Of a DNA stretch of 64,000 nucleotides, positions 42,500-52,228 are shown one piece after another. The number at the start of each line of letters is the position of its first letter. The first letter of the stretch is position 1. The translations under genes were made by a program, and so were the position numbers. This DNA comes from Pontibacter pamirensis (lineage in GTDB: Bacteria; Bacteroidota; Bacteroidia; Cytophagales; Hymenobacteraceae), in assembly GCF_010015475.1 (NCBI RefSeq), contig NZ_SSNI01000002.1, positions 62,001-126,000 on the forward strand. The letters run 5' to 3'. Below the pieces are notes generated by a model. It saw only the letters and a list, made by a program, of their open reading frames with translations, did not search any database and was not told the DNA's origin.

Positions 42500-42870
42500 A
42501 TTTTTCAGATAAGTGTGATTGCTTACTTGTTACACTGCTAAGGTAAGCATAGTACGCGGCTCTAAAGGGCATAGAATGTTTCAGATGCATACCTGCCGCG
42601 TTAAAATGCTGCATTTGCTACAGAAAACAAGGGTTGCCGGCAGGGAACTTGGTTGTAAAACCTTTGGAAGGACAACTACTTAGACTTAGACATGCCCGCC
42701 CTTGCTGCACATTTCAACGGAAGTCAAAGCTAGCCAAGACTTCCATGTCCGCATACTCGGATGGGTAATATACGAGGATTAGGAAGTTTCCCGGCAGATT
42801 GCTTTCGGAGACATATGTCCAAAAGAGCAGTAGTAGTAAGCAGCTTATTGTTGCAGGTTACTTCTATTAG
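42500..42870. other. Intergenic region upstream of GH9
   Basis: 371 bp without a gene. One minus-strand TAGCTTTG (42725-42732) fits the -7 consensus but lies 226 bp from the GH9 ATG. Nothing else of note seen. Confidence 0.3.
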
Positions 42871-44220
42871 CTACTTCTGAACAATAGCTTCCTTTTCCGC
42901 AGCGATAGCTTTTCCTGTTTTATCTAAAACCCACTCCCCTACCTGAAGCCCCTGGGTACGTCCGTTGTCGATAGCATCCATGAAGTGGATGCCGCCATAA
43001 AATCGGGAGAGGCCGGCTTCAATGGCCGCCTGCTGGAAGGACTCGAATGCACGCTCCGGTAATCCATAGCGCACTTCTACTGTATCGGAATACTTAAAAT
43101 CTTCGCCGAAGTAGTGCGTTAGCACCACGGCCGAAGCTGCAGAGATAGTAGAGTGGCCACTCAGGTATTCCGGGAAAGGAGGTGTTTGCAGAAAAGGCTT
43201 CCAGGAGGTATCCATGTATTTTCTGATGGCTGTTTCAGGGCGGATACGGTTGCTTCTGAATTTCTCGTCCCAGCAGGAGATAAAGCCGTCCATCAAGGAC
43301 ACGGATACCATGGTGTTAATTTCCATGGCCTCAGAAAAGCTTTTGTTTGCCTGCTTACAGGCAATGCCCGTGATGCCCAGCCAGTGTGCACCGGGTGATA
43401 TCTTTTTCATGCCCACCATCAGGTGCCCGTTATCCTGCAAGGCAAAGGGATTACAGTCCCAGAAAGCAGCGATGGCTTTTTCCTCTTCTGTCAGATTATT
43501 TGCTCCTTTTTGTTGGCACTGCTGCAGCATGGTATAAAACTCAGAGTTCTTATCTTTTGAGAAAGCAACAGGAGGGGCTGGCTGGAACTGGCTGCAGGTG
43601 TCGAGGGTGAAAGAGCGCACAGTGTTGAAATAAGGCTCCACAGGCGCAAAAAATCCAGGAGGCGTCGGATGCCAGGTGCCTTCTACCTCTGAAGGAGAGT
43701 AGCGGGCGTAGTTGCTGATGCGGTTGTACTTATCGGCTTTGGCATAGGCCAGAATGTCTTTGCTTACCGCCTGCGCATAGGCAAGCGAATTTGTGACTAA
43801 CTCCTCAGAAACACCTGCGTTCCGCAAAGAATCAAGAAACTGCTGCTCGTAGGCATCTAGCAGTGCGCCGGAAGGCTGCATTTTTTTGGCTGTCTCCATC
43901 ATCGCCAATAGTGCACTTAGCTCAGGAGAATATCCTGTTAGCCCAGCAGGCTTTTCTATTTTAGGATATTCATTCAGGATACCGTACATGCTTTGGCGGC
44001 TGCTGTCGTTTTGCGACATGACCTCATACCCCGCCAGTGTGGCATAAGAGAAAAAACGGGCCGCCAGCGGTGGATTGGTAACATCATTTACCATCAGGTC
44101 CGTCATTTCAGCGATAACCTCACTGATATGTTGGCTGCTGAAGGAAAGCGGTTGCTCCTCCCGCTCTTTACAACCAAACACCAGCATCATAATAAAAATG
44201 AAGGGCAGTAGTTCTCTCAT
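42871..44220 (-). CDS. Vanadium-dependent haloperoxidase/PAP2-like lipoprotein
   Basis: 449 residues. Lipobox Cys17 (MLVFGCKE). The three phosphate/vanadate-binding motifs of the PAP2-VCPO superfamily are present: RSNRIRPETAIRKY (Lys/Arg), PFPEYLSGHSTISAAS (Ser-Gly-His) and SRFYGGIHFMDAIDNGR (Arg and His). So it is either a vanadate haloperoxidase or an acid phosphatase of that fold; the motif spacing is of the haloperoxidase-like bacterial group. Starts 2 bp after the FG-GAP protein stop, so both are made together. Link to glycan use is not understood. Confidence 0.85.
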   Translation of the reverse strand: MRELLPFIFIMMLVFGCKEREEQPLSFSSQHISEVIAEMTDLMVNDVTNPPLAARFFSYATLAGYEVMSQNDSSRQSMYGILNEYPKIEKPAGLTGYSPELSALLAMMETAKKMQPSGALLDAYEQQFLDSLRNAGVSEELVTNSLAYAQAVSKDILAYAKADKYNRISNYARYSPSEVEGTWHPTPPGFFAPVEPYFNTVRSFTLDTCSQFQPAPPVAFSKDKNSEFYTMLQQCQQKGANNLTEEEKAIAAFWDCNPFALQDNGHLMVGMKKISPGAHWLGITGIACKQANKSFSEAMEINTMVSVSLMDGFISCWDEKFRSNRIRPETAIRKYMDTSWKPFLQTPPFPEYLSGHSTISAASAVVLTHYFGEDFKYSDTVEVRYGLPERAFESFQQAAIEAGLSRFYGGIHFMDAIDNGRTQGLQVGEWVLDKTGKAIAAEKEAIVQK

Positions 44221-44222
44221 AG

Positions 44223-47200
44223 TTACTTGATTTTGTATGCCTTTATATCCTGCTGATTTACTCCGAACAATATCGAATTATCAAATGTAAGTATACTTCT
44301 GACATCCCCCTTTAGCTGCAGGCCCGATTGATACTGCGGCACATACGTAAAGTCGCCCTTACCGTCGCCTTGCAATAGCAAACCATAGCTGGCATCATAC
44401 TTCCCGAACCGCAGACGAGCCTGGTTCATATTTCCGGCCAGAAGCACATCCAGTTTCCCGTCTTTGTTAAAATCGAGCGGGCTGATGGCGTAGACAGGTG
44501 CAAACTGTGCTTCTATCGGCAGGGGCCTTAGAACGAACTTTCCACCTGCACTGCTCTCAAAGTAAGTTGTCTCTAAGTAATTAGCAGACAGTTGCTTTGC
44601 CCCATTAAGTTCCTCCGGCGTAAAGATATCCTGCAGGGTTGCATCAGCATAGCTCTCGTAGCTTGCGAAACGCGTCCGCATCATGCTCACCTGCTCCTGC
44701 AGTTCGTCGCGGGTTACATAGGGGTAACGCTGCCCTTTGATGTGGAACGTCAGGATAGGGTCTACAGAACCATTGTCGTCGAAATCTTTATAATATAGCT
44801 CTGCCAGCTGATTTTCGGAAGCTTTTACCTGTGAATTCAGCCCCATGTTTCCTACCATCAGGTCCGGTTTTCCGTCCTGGTTAAAATCCTCTATTAGTAG
44901 TTTATTCCACCAGCCACTGTAGTTTTTGCTAAAATAAGTATCAGTGGCATTACTTAATTTTCCATTGGTGTTTTTGAACACACTTACCGGCATCCACTCT
45001 CCTACTAGTATTAGTTCAGCCTTGTTGTCGCCGTCCAAGTCGTGCCAGGCAGCATCAGACACCATGCCTATCTGCTGTAAAGCGGGTGCTACGGAGGCGG
45101 TCGCATCTTTGAACCGACCGGTGCCGTCGTTCAGCAGCACATAGCTTCTTGGCAGCTCCGGATAACGGCCCGGAATCACGCGGCCACCAACGAACAAATC
45201 CTGGTGCCCATCGCCATTGATATCTGCGGAACGGGCGCTGCTGGTGCTGGTCAGCATCTTAGGTAAAGCATCGGTTGTTTTTGTGAAGTTGCCTTTGCCA
45301 TCGTTCAGGTATAGGCGGTCCTGCAGCAAAGCATCTTCCGGGGCAAAGTTGCCGTAGCCGCCGCTGCTGACGTACAAGTCTACGTTACCGTCACCGTTCG
45401 CATCAAAGAAAACGGCATCTACATCTTCACTCAACTTATCAGCCTCAAAAGCTGCTGTAGCCTTCGCCGCAAACCGGCCGCCCTTTTGCTGCAAGTAGAG
45501 TGCTCCTGCCTGTCCTGCTCCACCACCGGCAAATACATCCTCCAGGCCATCGCTGTTTACATCGGCTTTCACAAGCGCCGGTCCAGAGAACGACATCGGG
45601 TTCACCAGCAGTGGCTGACGCTTAAAATCATTCACAGCACTTTTCTGATGCGTAAACGATACCGGCGATTTGATAGGCTCTAAAGCAGAACTCGTTTTAG
45701 CTTTAGGGTAGCGGTATGTGGAAGTGGCCTCCTTTTCCTCCAGCACGAGCACCTGGTTTGCCTTTACATCACGCAGCACCTGCTGTTTCCCGCTCTGCCA
45801 CACTACACGCAGCGAGTCGACTGTAGCCGCTTCGCCTACACCGAAGTGCAGCACCGGCGATACGTTAGACTGATACCCTCGTGAAGGCATTTGCTCCTGG
45901 TACTGCTGCATACCATCTTTATACAGCATCACTTTCGCCCCAACACCAAGTGTGTTTTTACCGCTTCCCTGCAGTTTTACCTGGAGGTACTTGTGGTTCA
46001 GTTGCTTATCTGCCTTGTTCTGGTAGATAAAAGCAGGCTTGTTGATGTTGTTGACCACCAGGTCCAAGTCGCCGTCGTTATCCAGGTCAGCGTAGGATGC
46101 GCCGTTGCTGTTTGAGGCAACATTCACTCCCCAGTCCACGCCTTTATTGGTGAAGGTCAAGTCACCGTTATTTTTATAAATGTAATTATTAATGTTAGAG
46201 GCGGGTATTTTATTCACCAGGTCTAAAATACTCTGCCGGTTCATCTTGTTACCTACCCCCTGGAAATAAGAGCTTCTATACTTTATAAAGTCAAGGTTAG
46301 TAAAATCGCGTAGGAAACCATTCGATACAAAAAGGTCTTTCCAGCCGTCGTTATCGTAATCGGCAAACAGCGGGGCCCAGCTCCAGTCGGTATTCGAGAT
46401 ACCTGCTAACTGCCCTACTTCACTGAAGGTGCCATCTCCGTTATTAACATGCAACATGTTGCGCATGTACTGGGGGCTGAATCCGGCATTTACAAAAAGG
46501 TCGAAGTACTCATAGTTATCCGGGGAGAACAGCAGCTTCTGCCTCCGGTTATCCTCCGGCAGCATATCTAGGGTATACACATCCAGCAGGCCATCGTTGT
46601 TGATGTCTGCTACATCATTTCCCATAGAATATAATGAGATGTGCCCGACGCTTTGGTTGATTTTATCCGTGAAGGTGCCGTTACCGTTGTTGATATAGAG
46701 ATAGTCCGGCGCAGAGTAATCGTTTGAGATGTATATATCCAGCCAGCCGTCGTTGTTTATATCCGCTATACCAGCACCCAGGCCATAGGTAAATGCAGAG
46801 CCAGCAAAACCTGCTTTATCAGACACATCAACGAACTTACCATCATCATTCCGGAACAGCTTCACCCGCATTTCCGGCTCCGTCTTTTTCTGGATTTCTT
46901 TTATAGCAATATCATCAAGGTTGCTGAAAGTAACAGGATTGTGGTTGAGCAGGAACATATCCAGGTCGCCATCCCGGTCGTAATCAAAGAAAGTGGCGCT
47001 TGTGCTGAAAGAGGCATCGGCCAGCCCATACTCCTGTGCCTGCTCCGCAAACTTTGGAACTCCGTTGGCATCTGGCCCCTGGTTAATGAAGAGCTGATTG
47101 GCCCGGGCCTCAGGAGGCATGTTACCTGAATAGCAGAGATACATGTCCAAGAGGCCATCGCCATTAACATCGGCCATGGATACACCTGTTTTCCAGTTAT

Positions 47201-47582
47201 TCGGCCTGCCTGCCACGCCAGCCGGCACCGTGATATCTTCGAACTGCATGTTGCCCTTGTTCAAATACAGGCGGTTGGCCACCATATTTCCTGAGAAATA
47301 GATATCCTGCAGGCCATCGTTGTTGATATCACCAACAGCAACACCGCCCCCGTTGTAAAAATACTGGTAAGCTAAAATATTTCCGTAAGGGTTTTCCTGT
47401 ATGGTGTTGCTGAAACTGATGTTGGTTTGCGCTGCTGGCAACAAGGAAAAGAGCGTTTCGGCGGGAGCCTGCTTTTCCTGTGGTGCACCAGTTTCAACTT
47501 TAGCATCTTTCTCCTTACAACCTGCAAAAAAAGCGGTAAGCATGAAAAGATGAAAAAGACGGGACTTTTTTAAAAACTGCAT
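44223..47582 (-). CDS. CRTAC1-type FG-GAP/VCBS repeat lipoprotein with ASPIC/UnbV domain
   Basis: 1119 residues. Lipobox Cys22 (TAFFAGCKEK). Many FG-GAP/VCBS repeats with calcium-binding DxNxDGxxD loops (VGDINNDGLQDIYFS, ADVNGDGLLDMY, FFDYDRDGDLDMF and more), forming two beta-propellers, with an ASPIC/UnbV segment in the middle (GVGAKVMLYKDGMQQYQEQ, VDSLRVVWQSGKQQ). Surface-exposed and calcium-stabilised; probably binding, no known catalysis. Start at MQFLKK (47582); a TTG-initiated extension of six codons is unlikely. Tight pair with the haloperoxidase-like gene. Confidence 0.88.
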   Translation of the reverse strand: MQFLKKSRLFHLFMLTAFFAGCKEKDAKVETGAPQEKQAPAETLFSLLPAAQTNISFSNTIQENPYGNILAYQYFYNGGGVAVGDINNDGLQDIYFSGNMVANRLYLNKGNMQFEDITVPAGVAGRPNNWKTGVSMADVNGDGLLDMYLCYSGNMPPEARANQLFINQGPDANGVPKFAEQAQEYGLADASFSTSATFFDYDRDGDLDMFLLNHNPVTFSNLDDIAIKEIQKKTEPEMRVKLFRNDDGKFVDVSDKAGFAGSAFTYGLGAGIADINNDGWLDIYISNDYSAPDYLYINNGNGTFTDKINQSVGHISLYSMGNDVADINNDGLLDVYTLDMLPEDNRRQKLLFSPDNYEYFDLFVNAGFSPQYMRNMLHVNNGDGTFSEVGQLAGISNTDWSWAPLFADYDNDGWKDLFVSNGFLRDFTNLDFIKYRSSYFQGVGNKMNRQSILDLVNKIPASNINNYIYKNNGDLTFTNKGVDWGVNVASNSNGASYADLDNDGDLDLVVNNINKPAFIYQNKADKQLNHKYLQVKLQGSGKNTLGVGAKVMLYKDGMQQYQEQMPSRGYQSNVSPVLHFGVGEAATVDSLRVVWQSGKQQVLRDVKANQVLVLEEKEATSTYRYPKAKTSSALEPIKSPVSFTHQKSAVNDFKRQPLLVNPMSFSGPALVKADVNSDGLEDVFAGGGAGQAGALYLQQKGGRFAAKATAAFEADKLSEDVDAVFFDANGDGNVDLYVSSGGYGNFAPEDALLQDRLYLNDGKGNFTKTTDALPKMLTSTSSARSADINGDGHQDLFVGGRVIPGRYPELPRSYVLLNDGTGRFKDATASVAPALQQIGMVSDAAWHDLDGDNKAELILVGEWMPVSVFKNTNGKLSNATDTYFSKNYSGWWNKLLIEDFNQDGKPDLMVGNMGLNSQVKASENQLAELYYKDFDDNGSVDPILTFHIKGQRYPYVTRDELQEQVSMMRTRFASYESYADATLQDIFTPEELNGAKQLSANYLETTYFESSAGGKFVLRPLPIEAQFAPVYAISPLDFNKDGKLDVLLAGNMNQARLRFGKYDASYGLLLQGDGKGDFTYVPQYQSGLQLKGDVRSILTFDNSILFGVNQQDIKAYKIK

Positions 47583-47742
47583 TCTGTTATATGATGGCAA
47601 CTAAATTAAGTAAACTTGTACATACCTGCAACAAGCATGCATTTGAGCCTTTATGTTCTAAGCACTCTAACACAGAAAGCCAGATATTAAATCCACTGCA
47701 AGTAATAACTCATGTACAGGTCAAATACATGCCCCCGCATCT

Positions 47743-50163
47743 TTAATACTTCATAATCTTTACAGACTGCACTTTTTCTCTTTGTCTAATCGTCAGAACA
47801 TAGATTCCAGCCTCCAGGTTGGTGCCAATAGCACATTTGCCGCTGCATTGCCCTTTGGCTACCTGCACCCCCAGCATGTTCACAATGGTATAAGTAAAGG
47901 GCGCATCAGCTTCTAGTTGTAAAGTCGTACTGAAAGGGTTTGGAGAGTAAGTAAAGGAGATTTTCTGTTCATCTTCTATCCCATTCACAATACCCGGAAT
48001 ATCTCCATACACGATGCCTCTGCCACTTGTGGCTACATACACCCGTCCGAACACGCGGGGGTCTCCGGTTATGTCGTTCACGCCACCAAATTGGTGCTGC
48101 TCATCATTCACTCTCACCCAGGTAGCACCGGCATCGTCGGAGCGGAAGAAACCGCTTTCATCATTAACGTTGCCAGCTATGTATACTGCCGGATAGGTTT
48201 GGCCGGGTGCCGCTTTGCCAAAACCTACTTTTACTGCTTCCCGCACATTGAACTGTTTAAGAAAAGTGCCTCCGGAGTTGGTGGAGCGGTAAAGCCCGCC
48301 GTTTGGGTTCGTCAGCCAAAGCTCCCCTTCCACGCCAAATACGGCTTCCAGGTTTGCGGCCCAAAGCTGCCAGCTTGGTACGGTAGGTAGCCCTGTAGCT
48401 GCTGCGGAAAAGGATGTTCCGCCGTTGGTACTCAGCATAACCCGACCTGCCTCCGCATCATATGCATAAAACTTTTTAGCATTCACACGGTCTGCCACAG
48501 GCCTCAGACCTCCTTTTGATATGCCAGTTGCGCTGGTCCAACTGCCGCCATTATTGCGGGAGTAGAATACACCTGATGCTCCGCCAGGAGCCCAAACAAG
48601 TGTGGTGCCATCCGCAGAAACAGCAATCGTGCCCCCTCCGGTAGTGCCTGCCGGAGCACTTGCAAAGGCTGTCCAGGTGCTGCCGCCATCGGTGGAGTAT
48701 GCTCCGAACCTGCCATCCGCGTTATAGTGTGTTCGCGCCATAAAGGCAGGCTTGTTCTCTGCAAAATCAATGCTTGTGTTGGTACCATAAAGAGGAGCTA
48801 ACCGGCCGGCTGCAGGCGAAACATTCAAATTGTCGTGCCGAAAACCATCTATGTCGCCTAAAGCACTCACTAAAGGAGCACCGGAAGGCGGGCTGATAAG
48901 CTGTAGCGGTACTGTTTCCTCCAGCCCCTGGTTTTGAAACACCCACCGGGTTGGGCTGTTGCTTTCGGCGGCAGACAAGTTGTTACTGTTATACACGCCG
49001 TACCCTGTTGTGAACCAGGCATTGTCTGATTGGAAGGGGTCGATTTCAACGTCACCTATCCAGTGCGGTGTGGAAGCGGCAGCATAAGGAGCTTGCGAAT
49101 GGTCGAAAACTGCTTCGTTCAAAAGAGGTATCCAATTTGCTCCGCCATCGCTGGAATAAAACACTTCGTCACGGGGCCACCACCTGCCTATCGTCGAAAC
49201 GATAAGTGTACCTGGCTGCTGTGGGTCGAGCGACAGACCGGCATAACCACCCTGGCCTGCTGGTGGGTTGATATTGGTCCATTGGCCTGTTGCCGTATCC
49301 AGCTTCCAGACTGCTCCTGCCGTTATATTGTTAGGCCCCGGCCCGTTTGAGTAGGTAATGTATAACGTGCCATCTGCAGCCAAGGCAGCCTGGTGCGGCA
49401 TGTAGTCCATTGGAGCATCCGCCATTGCTTGCCAGGTACTGCCTCCGTCTGTGCTTTTATAGAGGTTGGTTCCTGTTTGCAGCACTCCTACATATATGGT
49501 AGGCGTAGGTTCTCCTGTTGTTCCGCTGCCTTTATCAAACATCACAAATGAAATTCCACCTGATGCTATGGGAGAGCTTTCTATCGGAAAACTGTTCACC
49601 TTGCTCCAGTTCGCTCCGCTGTCGGTGCTTTTCCAGAGGCCATCGGTGCTGGACCCCAGGTAAAGCACACTGCCCAGGTTCGGGTCTACCATCAGCCGTT
49701 CTCCTGCCGACCGGCCATCTTCGTTGCCGCCCAGCTTGATAGGCAGTTCAGTCCTTGTCCAGGTATTTCCTTTATCGGCTGAGGCTAGTATTGCTCCTGT
49801 ACCCGCCCACGATTGGGTATAGAGTCCGGTGGCCAGGTAGACATTGTTTGGGTCTGAAGGGTCAGTTGCCAAACTAAGTATACCCGTGTAGTTTTCTTCT
49901 TCCCGCCCCAGATGATCTGTGAGTGGTATCCAGGTTTTGTTTGCTTCGTCCCACCGATAGGCGCCCCCTACATCCGTTCGGGCATACACTAGATTTCTTT
50001 CTGACGGGTTGTATATGATACCCGTTACAAAACCTCCTCCCTGTATCTGCACATTCTTCCAGGTATATTCCCCAGAAGCCTGTGCCCAGGCATTCTGTTG
50101 CAATATATTACAGGCAAAAAATAAAAGTAAAACAAGAGAGTAGCGTTTCTTCATATAAAGCAT
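47743..50163 (-). CDS. GH74 xyloglucanase-like enzyme, secreted by T9SS
   Basis: 806 residues. Signal peptide to AWAQ, then two seven-bladed propellers with Asp-box (BNR) repeats such as STDGGSTWQAM, YSSDGGANWIP, STDGGSTWTAF and RSDDAGATWVR. GH74 catalytic Asp positions fit ARTDVGGAYRW (near residue 62) and LGDIDGFRHDN (mid-protein). The last 80 residues are a type A T9SS sorting domain (SYSPNPFST-like start, GIYVLTIRQREKVQSVKIMKY end). Acts outside on xyloglucan or related beta-glucans. Start MLYMKK or its second Met. Confidence 0.92.
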   Translation of the reverse strand: MLYMKKRYSLVLLLFFACNILQQNAWAQASGEYTWKNVQIQGGGFVTGIIYNPSERNLVYARTDVGGAYRWDEANKTWIPLTDHLGREEENYTGILSLATDPSDPNNVYLATGLYTQSWAGTGAILASADKGNTWTRTELPIKLGGNEDGRSAGERLMVDPNLGSVLYLGSSTDGLWKSTDSGANWSKVNSFPIESSPIASGGISFVMFDKGSGTTGEPTPTIYVGVLQTGTNLYKSTDGGSTWQAMADAPMDYMPHQAALAADGTLYITYSNGPGPNNITAGAVWKLDTATGQWTNINPPAGQGGYAGLSLDPQQPGTLIVSTIGRWWPRDEVFYSSDGGANWIPLLNEAVFDHSQAPYAAASTPHWIGDVEIDPFQSDNAWFTTGYGVYNSNNLSAAESNSPTRWVFQNQGLEETVPLQLISPPSGAPLVSALGDIDGFRHDNLNVSPAAGRLAPLYGTNTSIDFAENKPAFMARTHYNADGRFGAYSTDGGSTWTAFASAPAGTTGGGTIAVSADGTTLVWAPGGASGVFYSRNNGGSWTSATGISKGGLRPVADRVNAKKFYAYDAEAGRVMLSTNGGTSFSAAATGLPTVPSWQLWAANLEAVFGVEGELWLTNPNGGLYRSTNSGGTFLKQFNVREAVKVGFGKAAPGQTYPAVYIAGNVNDESGFFRSDDAGATWVRVNDEQHQFGGVNDITGDPRVFGRVYVATSGRGIVYGDIPGIVNGIEDEQKISFTYSPNPFSTTLQLEADAPFTYTIVNMLGVQVAKGQCSGKCAIGTNLEAGIYVLTIRQREKVQSVKIMKY

Positions 50164-50320
50164 TGTTAGGAAATCAGAGTAATATTCAGTTCGGGCTGCA
50201 CCAAAAAGTAGTCACTTTCCAAGTCGGGGGTGGCACTAGAGAGGGCACTGCCCTTTTTATACTATTTCATGCTGTTGAAAATAGTTGATAGCTGCGCCTT
50301 CTGCAGATTCTTAGCTGCGG

Positions 50321-52006
50321 CTATATTTTTATGATTCTTACTGCTGCTCCATTTAAGTCTGTTTTCACCAGGTATAACCCTGGAACGAGGCCCGTGAAAG
50401 ATACGATAGCTGTTGTTCCGCCTGCTTTCTGCTGCTTCACCAACTTGCCCTGTGCATTGTAAATGGTGATAGTCTCCATTCTCCGCTCGCTGCTGATGGC
50501 TAAATCTCTCACCACCATAGTTGGATAAGCTATAAAAGCCGGTTTCTCCTTTTGGTTATTCCACAGGCCCGTCGGTTCTATTGGTTCAGCTACTGAGTCT
50601 TGCCTTTCGTATGTGCTTAGCTGCGGCATTTCATCGAGCGTAATCACATACTCATGCGCAAACATCTTTCTCCATAGGGCAAGGGAATTATACTTGCTAT
50701 CACGGGTATACCCACCGTACCAGGGCATATACCATGACCAGGCGGCTCCGTCGCTCACAAGATTGTCAACATCCGGGAAAGAGCCCACCTCGCTTAGTGT
50801 AAGCATTTTTTTGCCGCCATACCGGCTGTTCATGTCACTGAACTCCAGCGTCTGCGAGCCGTGGTCTCCGTCTTTGTATATGTCTCGCCCCACTATATCT
50901 ACATACTCGTCACCGGGGTACCAGGCATCGTCGTCCGGCTCCCTTGTCCACACCCAAATAAGGTTGCGCAAGCCATGGTGATTTACCATACGGTCGTACA
51001 TCAGGTGCCACAGCGCTTTCAATGGCTCAGGGCCTTTGGCACCCCACCAGAACCAGCCACCTGCCGCTTCATGCAAAGGCCTCCATATTACCGGAACATG
51101 CTGGTCCTGCAGTTTTTTGAGCATGCCCGCTACATAATCAATGTCAGCCAGCATGGCAGTATATTCTGCTGAGGTCGGGTCAGAGATTCTGGAAATATCA
51201 AATGCAGTACCTTCTGGCTTATCGTTAGTTCTGGTATAAAATTGCTCTGTTGTGCGGGAAGGATCACGCCAGTGCCACATTAAGGCAGGTATGCCGTTTC
51301 TGCTGTACCAGGTTTTAGCATCGTTGATAGGCGTTTCATCATTGTACCAGTTATAATCGCGGCCACTGTGCATGAAGTCAATCCCTAACAAAGCGGGTTC
51401 TTTACCGGTATTCTCCTTTAGCCATTCTGATTCATCAAAACTATTCAGTGTCATCACTCCAGAGATGATCTTGTCTCCATAATTGTCCAGCAGAAAATCA
51501 TACAGAGCGGTTGCCTCTTTGGTGGGGTTTGGGGTGACGAGGGTCTGGTTCAAATCAAACCTGCCTGTTGCGTCCACACTTTCAAACTCGATGTAGTCGA
51601 TGTCAATCCACCCCCAGGATTTAGAAATTTTTACCTGGTGCTGGCCGGCAGCTAGCTTTTGTGCGCTGACAAGTTTGAGGGTGGTATACTGGTTGTTCTG
51701 TTTCAGCGAGAAATCTAAAGTATTCCCTCCTATTTCAAACTTATTTATTTTGTCTCCCGATGGAGCTGCCGCTCTGATGTAGATGTTGTAAAAACCTTCT
51801 ACAGGAATGGTTACCGTGAAAGTAAGGTTACCTTCTCCCTGCGCCACGGCACTACCTCCAGAGCAATTTGCACATGCTATTTTCGATGCTCCTCCGGCAA
51901 GTGTCGCATTTTCAGCTTCATATTTCTGGGCTTGCACTTCTGAAGTGAGCAGGTTTACAAACAGTAAGCAAAAGAGTATTGTAAAAACTTTATTCATCCG
52001 CATCAT
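50321..52006 (-). CDS. GH26 beta-mannanase with N-terminal CBM, secreted by T9SS
   Basis: 561 residues. Signal peptide to VQAQ; CBM6/35-like module (about 28-145; YEAENATLAGGASKI, WIDIDYIEFE); GH26 TIM barrel (about 150-470) with acid/base Glu in VIWRPLHEAAGGWFWWG and nucleophile Glu in MLTLSEVGS; T9SS sorting domain at the end (TIYNAQGKLVKQQK, PGLYLVKTDLNGAAVRIIKI). GH26 enzymes mainly cut beta-1,4-mannan and glucomannan. It follows the SusCD/binding-protein genes after their terminator. Confidence 0.93.
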   Translation of the reverse strand: MMRMNKVFTILFCLLFVNLLTSEVQAQKYEAENATLAGGASKIACANCSGGSAVAQGEGNLTFTVTIPVEGFYNIYIRAAAPSGDKINKFEIGGNTLDFSLKQNNQYTTLKLVSAQKLAAGQHQVKISKSWGWIDIDYIEFESVDATGRFDLNQTLVTPNPTKEATALYDFLLDNYGDKIISGVMTLNSFDESEWLKENTGKEPALLGIDFMHSGRDYNWYNDETPINDAKTWYSRNGIPALMWHWRDPSRTTEQFYTRTNDKPEGTAFDISRISDPTSAEYTAMLADIDYVAGMLKKLQDQHVPVIWRPLHEAAGGWFWWGAKGPEPLKALWHLMYDRMVNHHGLRNLIWVWTREPDDDAWYPGDEYVDIVGRDIYKDGDHGSQTLEFSDMNSRYGGKKMLTLSEVGSFPDVDNLVSDGAAWSWYMPWYGGYTRDSKYNSLALWRKMFAHEYVITLDEMPQLSTYERQDSVAEPIEPTGLWNNQKEKPAFIAYPTMVVRDLAISSERRMETITIYNAQGKLVKQQKAGGTTAIVSFTGLVPGLYLVKTDLNGAAVRIIKI

Positions 52007-52180
52007 TCACAATTTCAAAGACAAAAATTGGGCGCGCATTACCCTTTATTCACTATTAGATTATGAATAACCTCACTAAACGTATGCACTATGATGACTT
52101 GCATATAAATGCGTTTCAAGCACGTAATTAACTAAAATTAGCTCATGCTTTGGCAGATAATGCAGCACCAAAAAGGTAAA

Positions 52181-52216
52181 AAAAAAGGAAGAACAATGCT
52201 GCTCTTCCTTTTTTAG
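52181..52216 (-). terminator. Terminator of the susCD/binding-protein operon
   Basis: AAAAAAGGAAGA (52181-52192) pairs with TCTTCCTTTTTT (52203-52214) with a 10-nt loop; on the minus strand the hairpin ends in nine T. Ends the four-gene SusC-SusD-SGBP unit before GH26, so the enzymes may need their own promoter or read-through. Confidence 0.85.
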
Positions 52217-52228
52217 AATTACGTTCTA

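Noticed and set aside
52181-52214. Possible poly-A/T insertion-sequence end
   Set aside because: Symmetric arms and a T-run 15 bp past a stop codon are explained by an intrinsic terminator.
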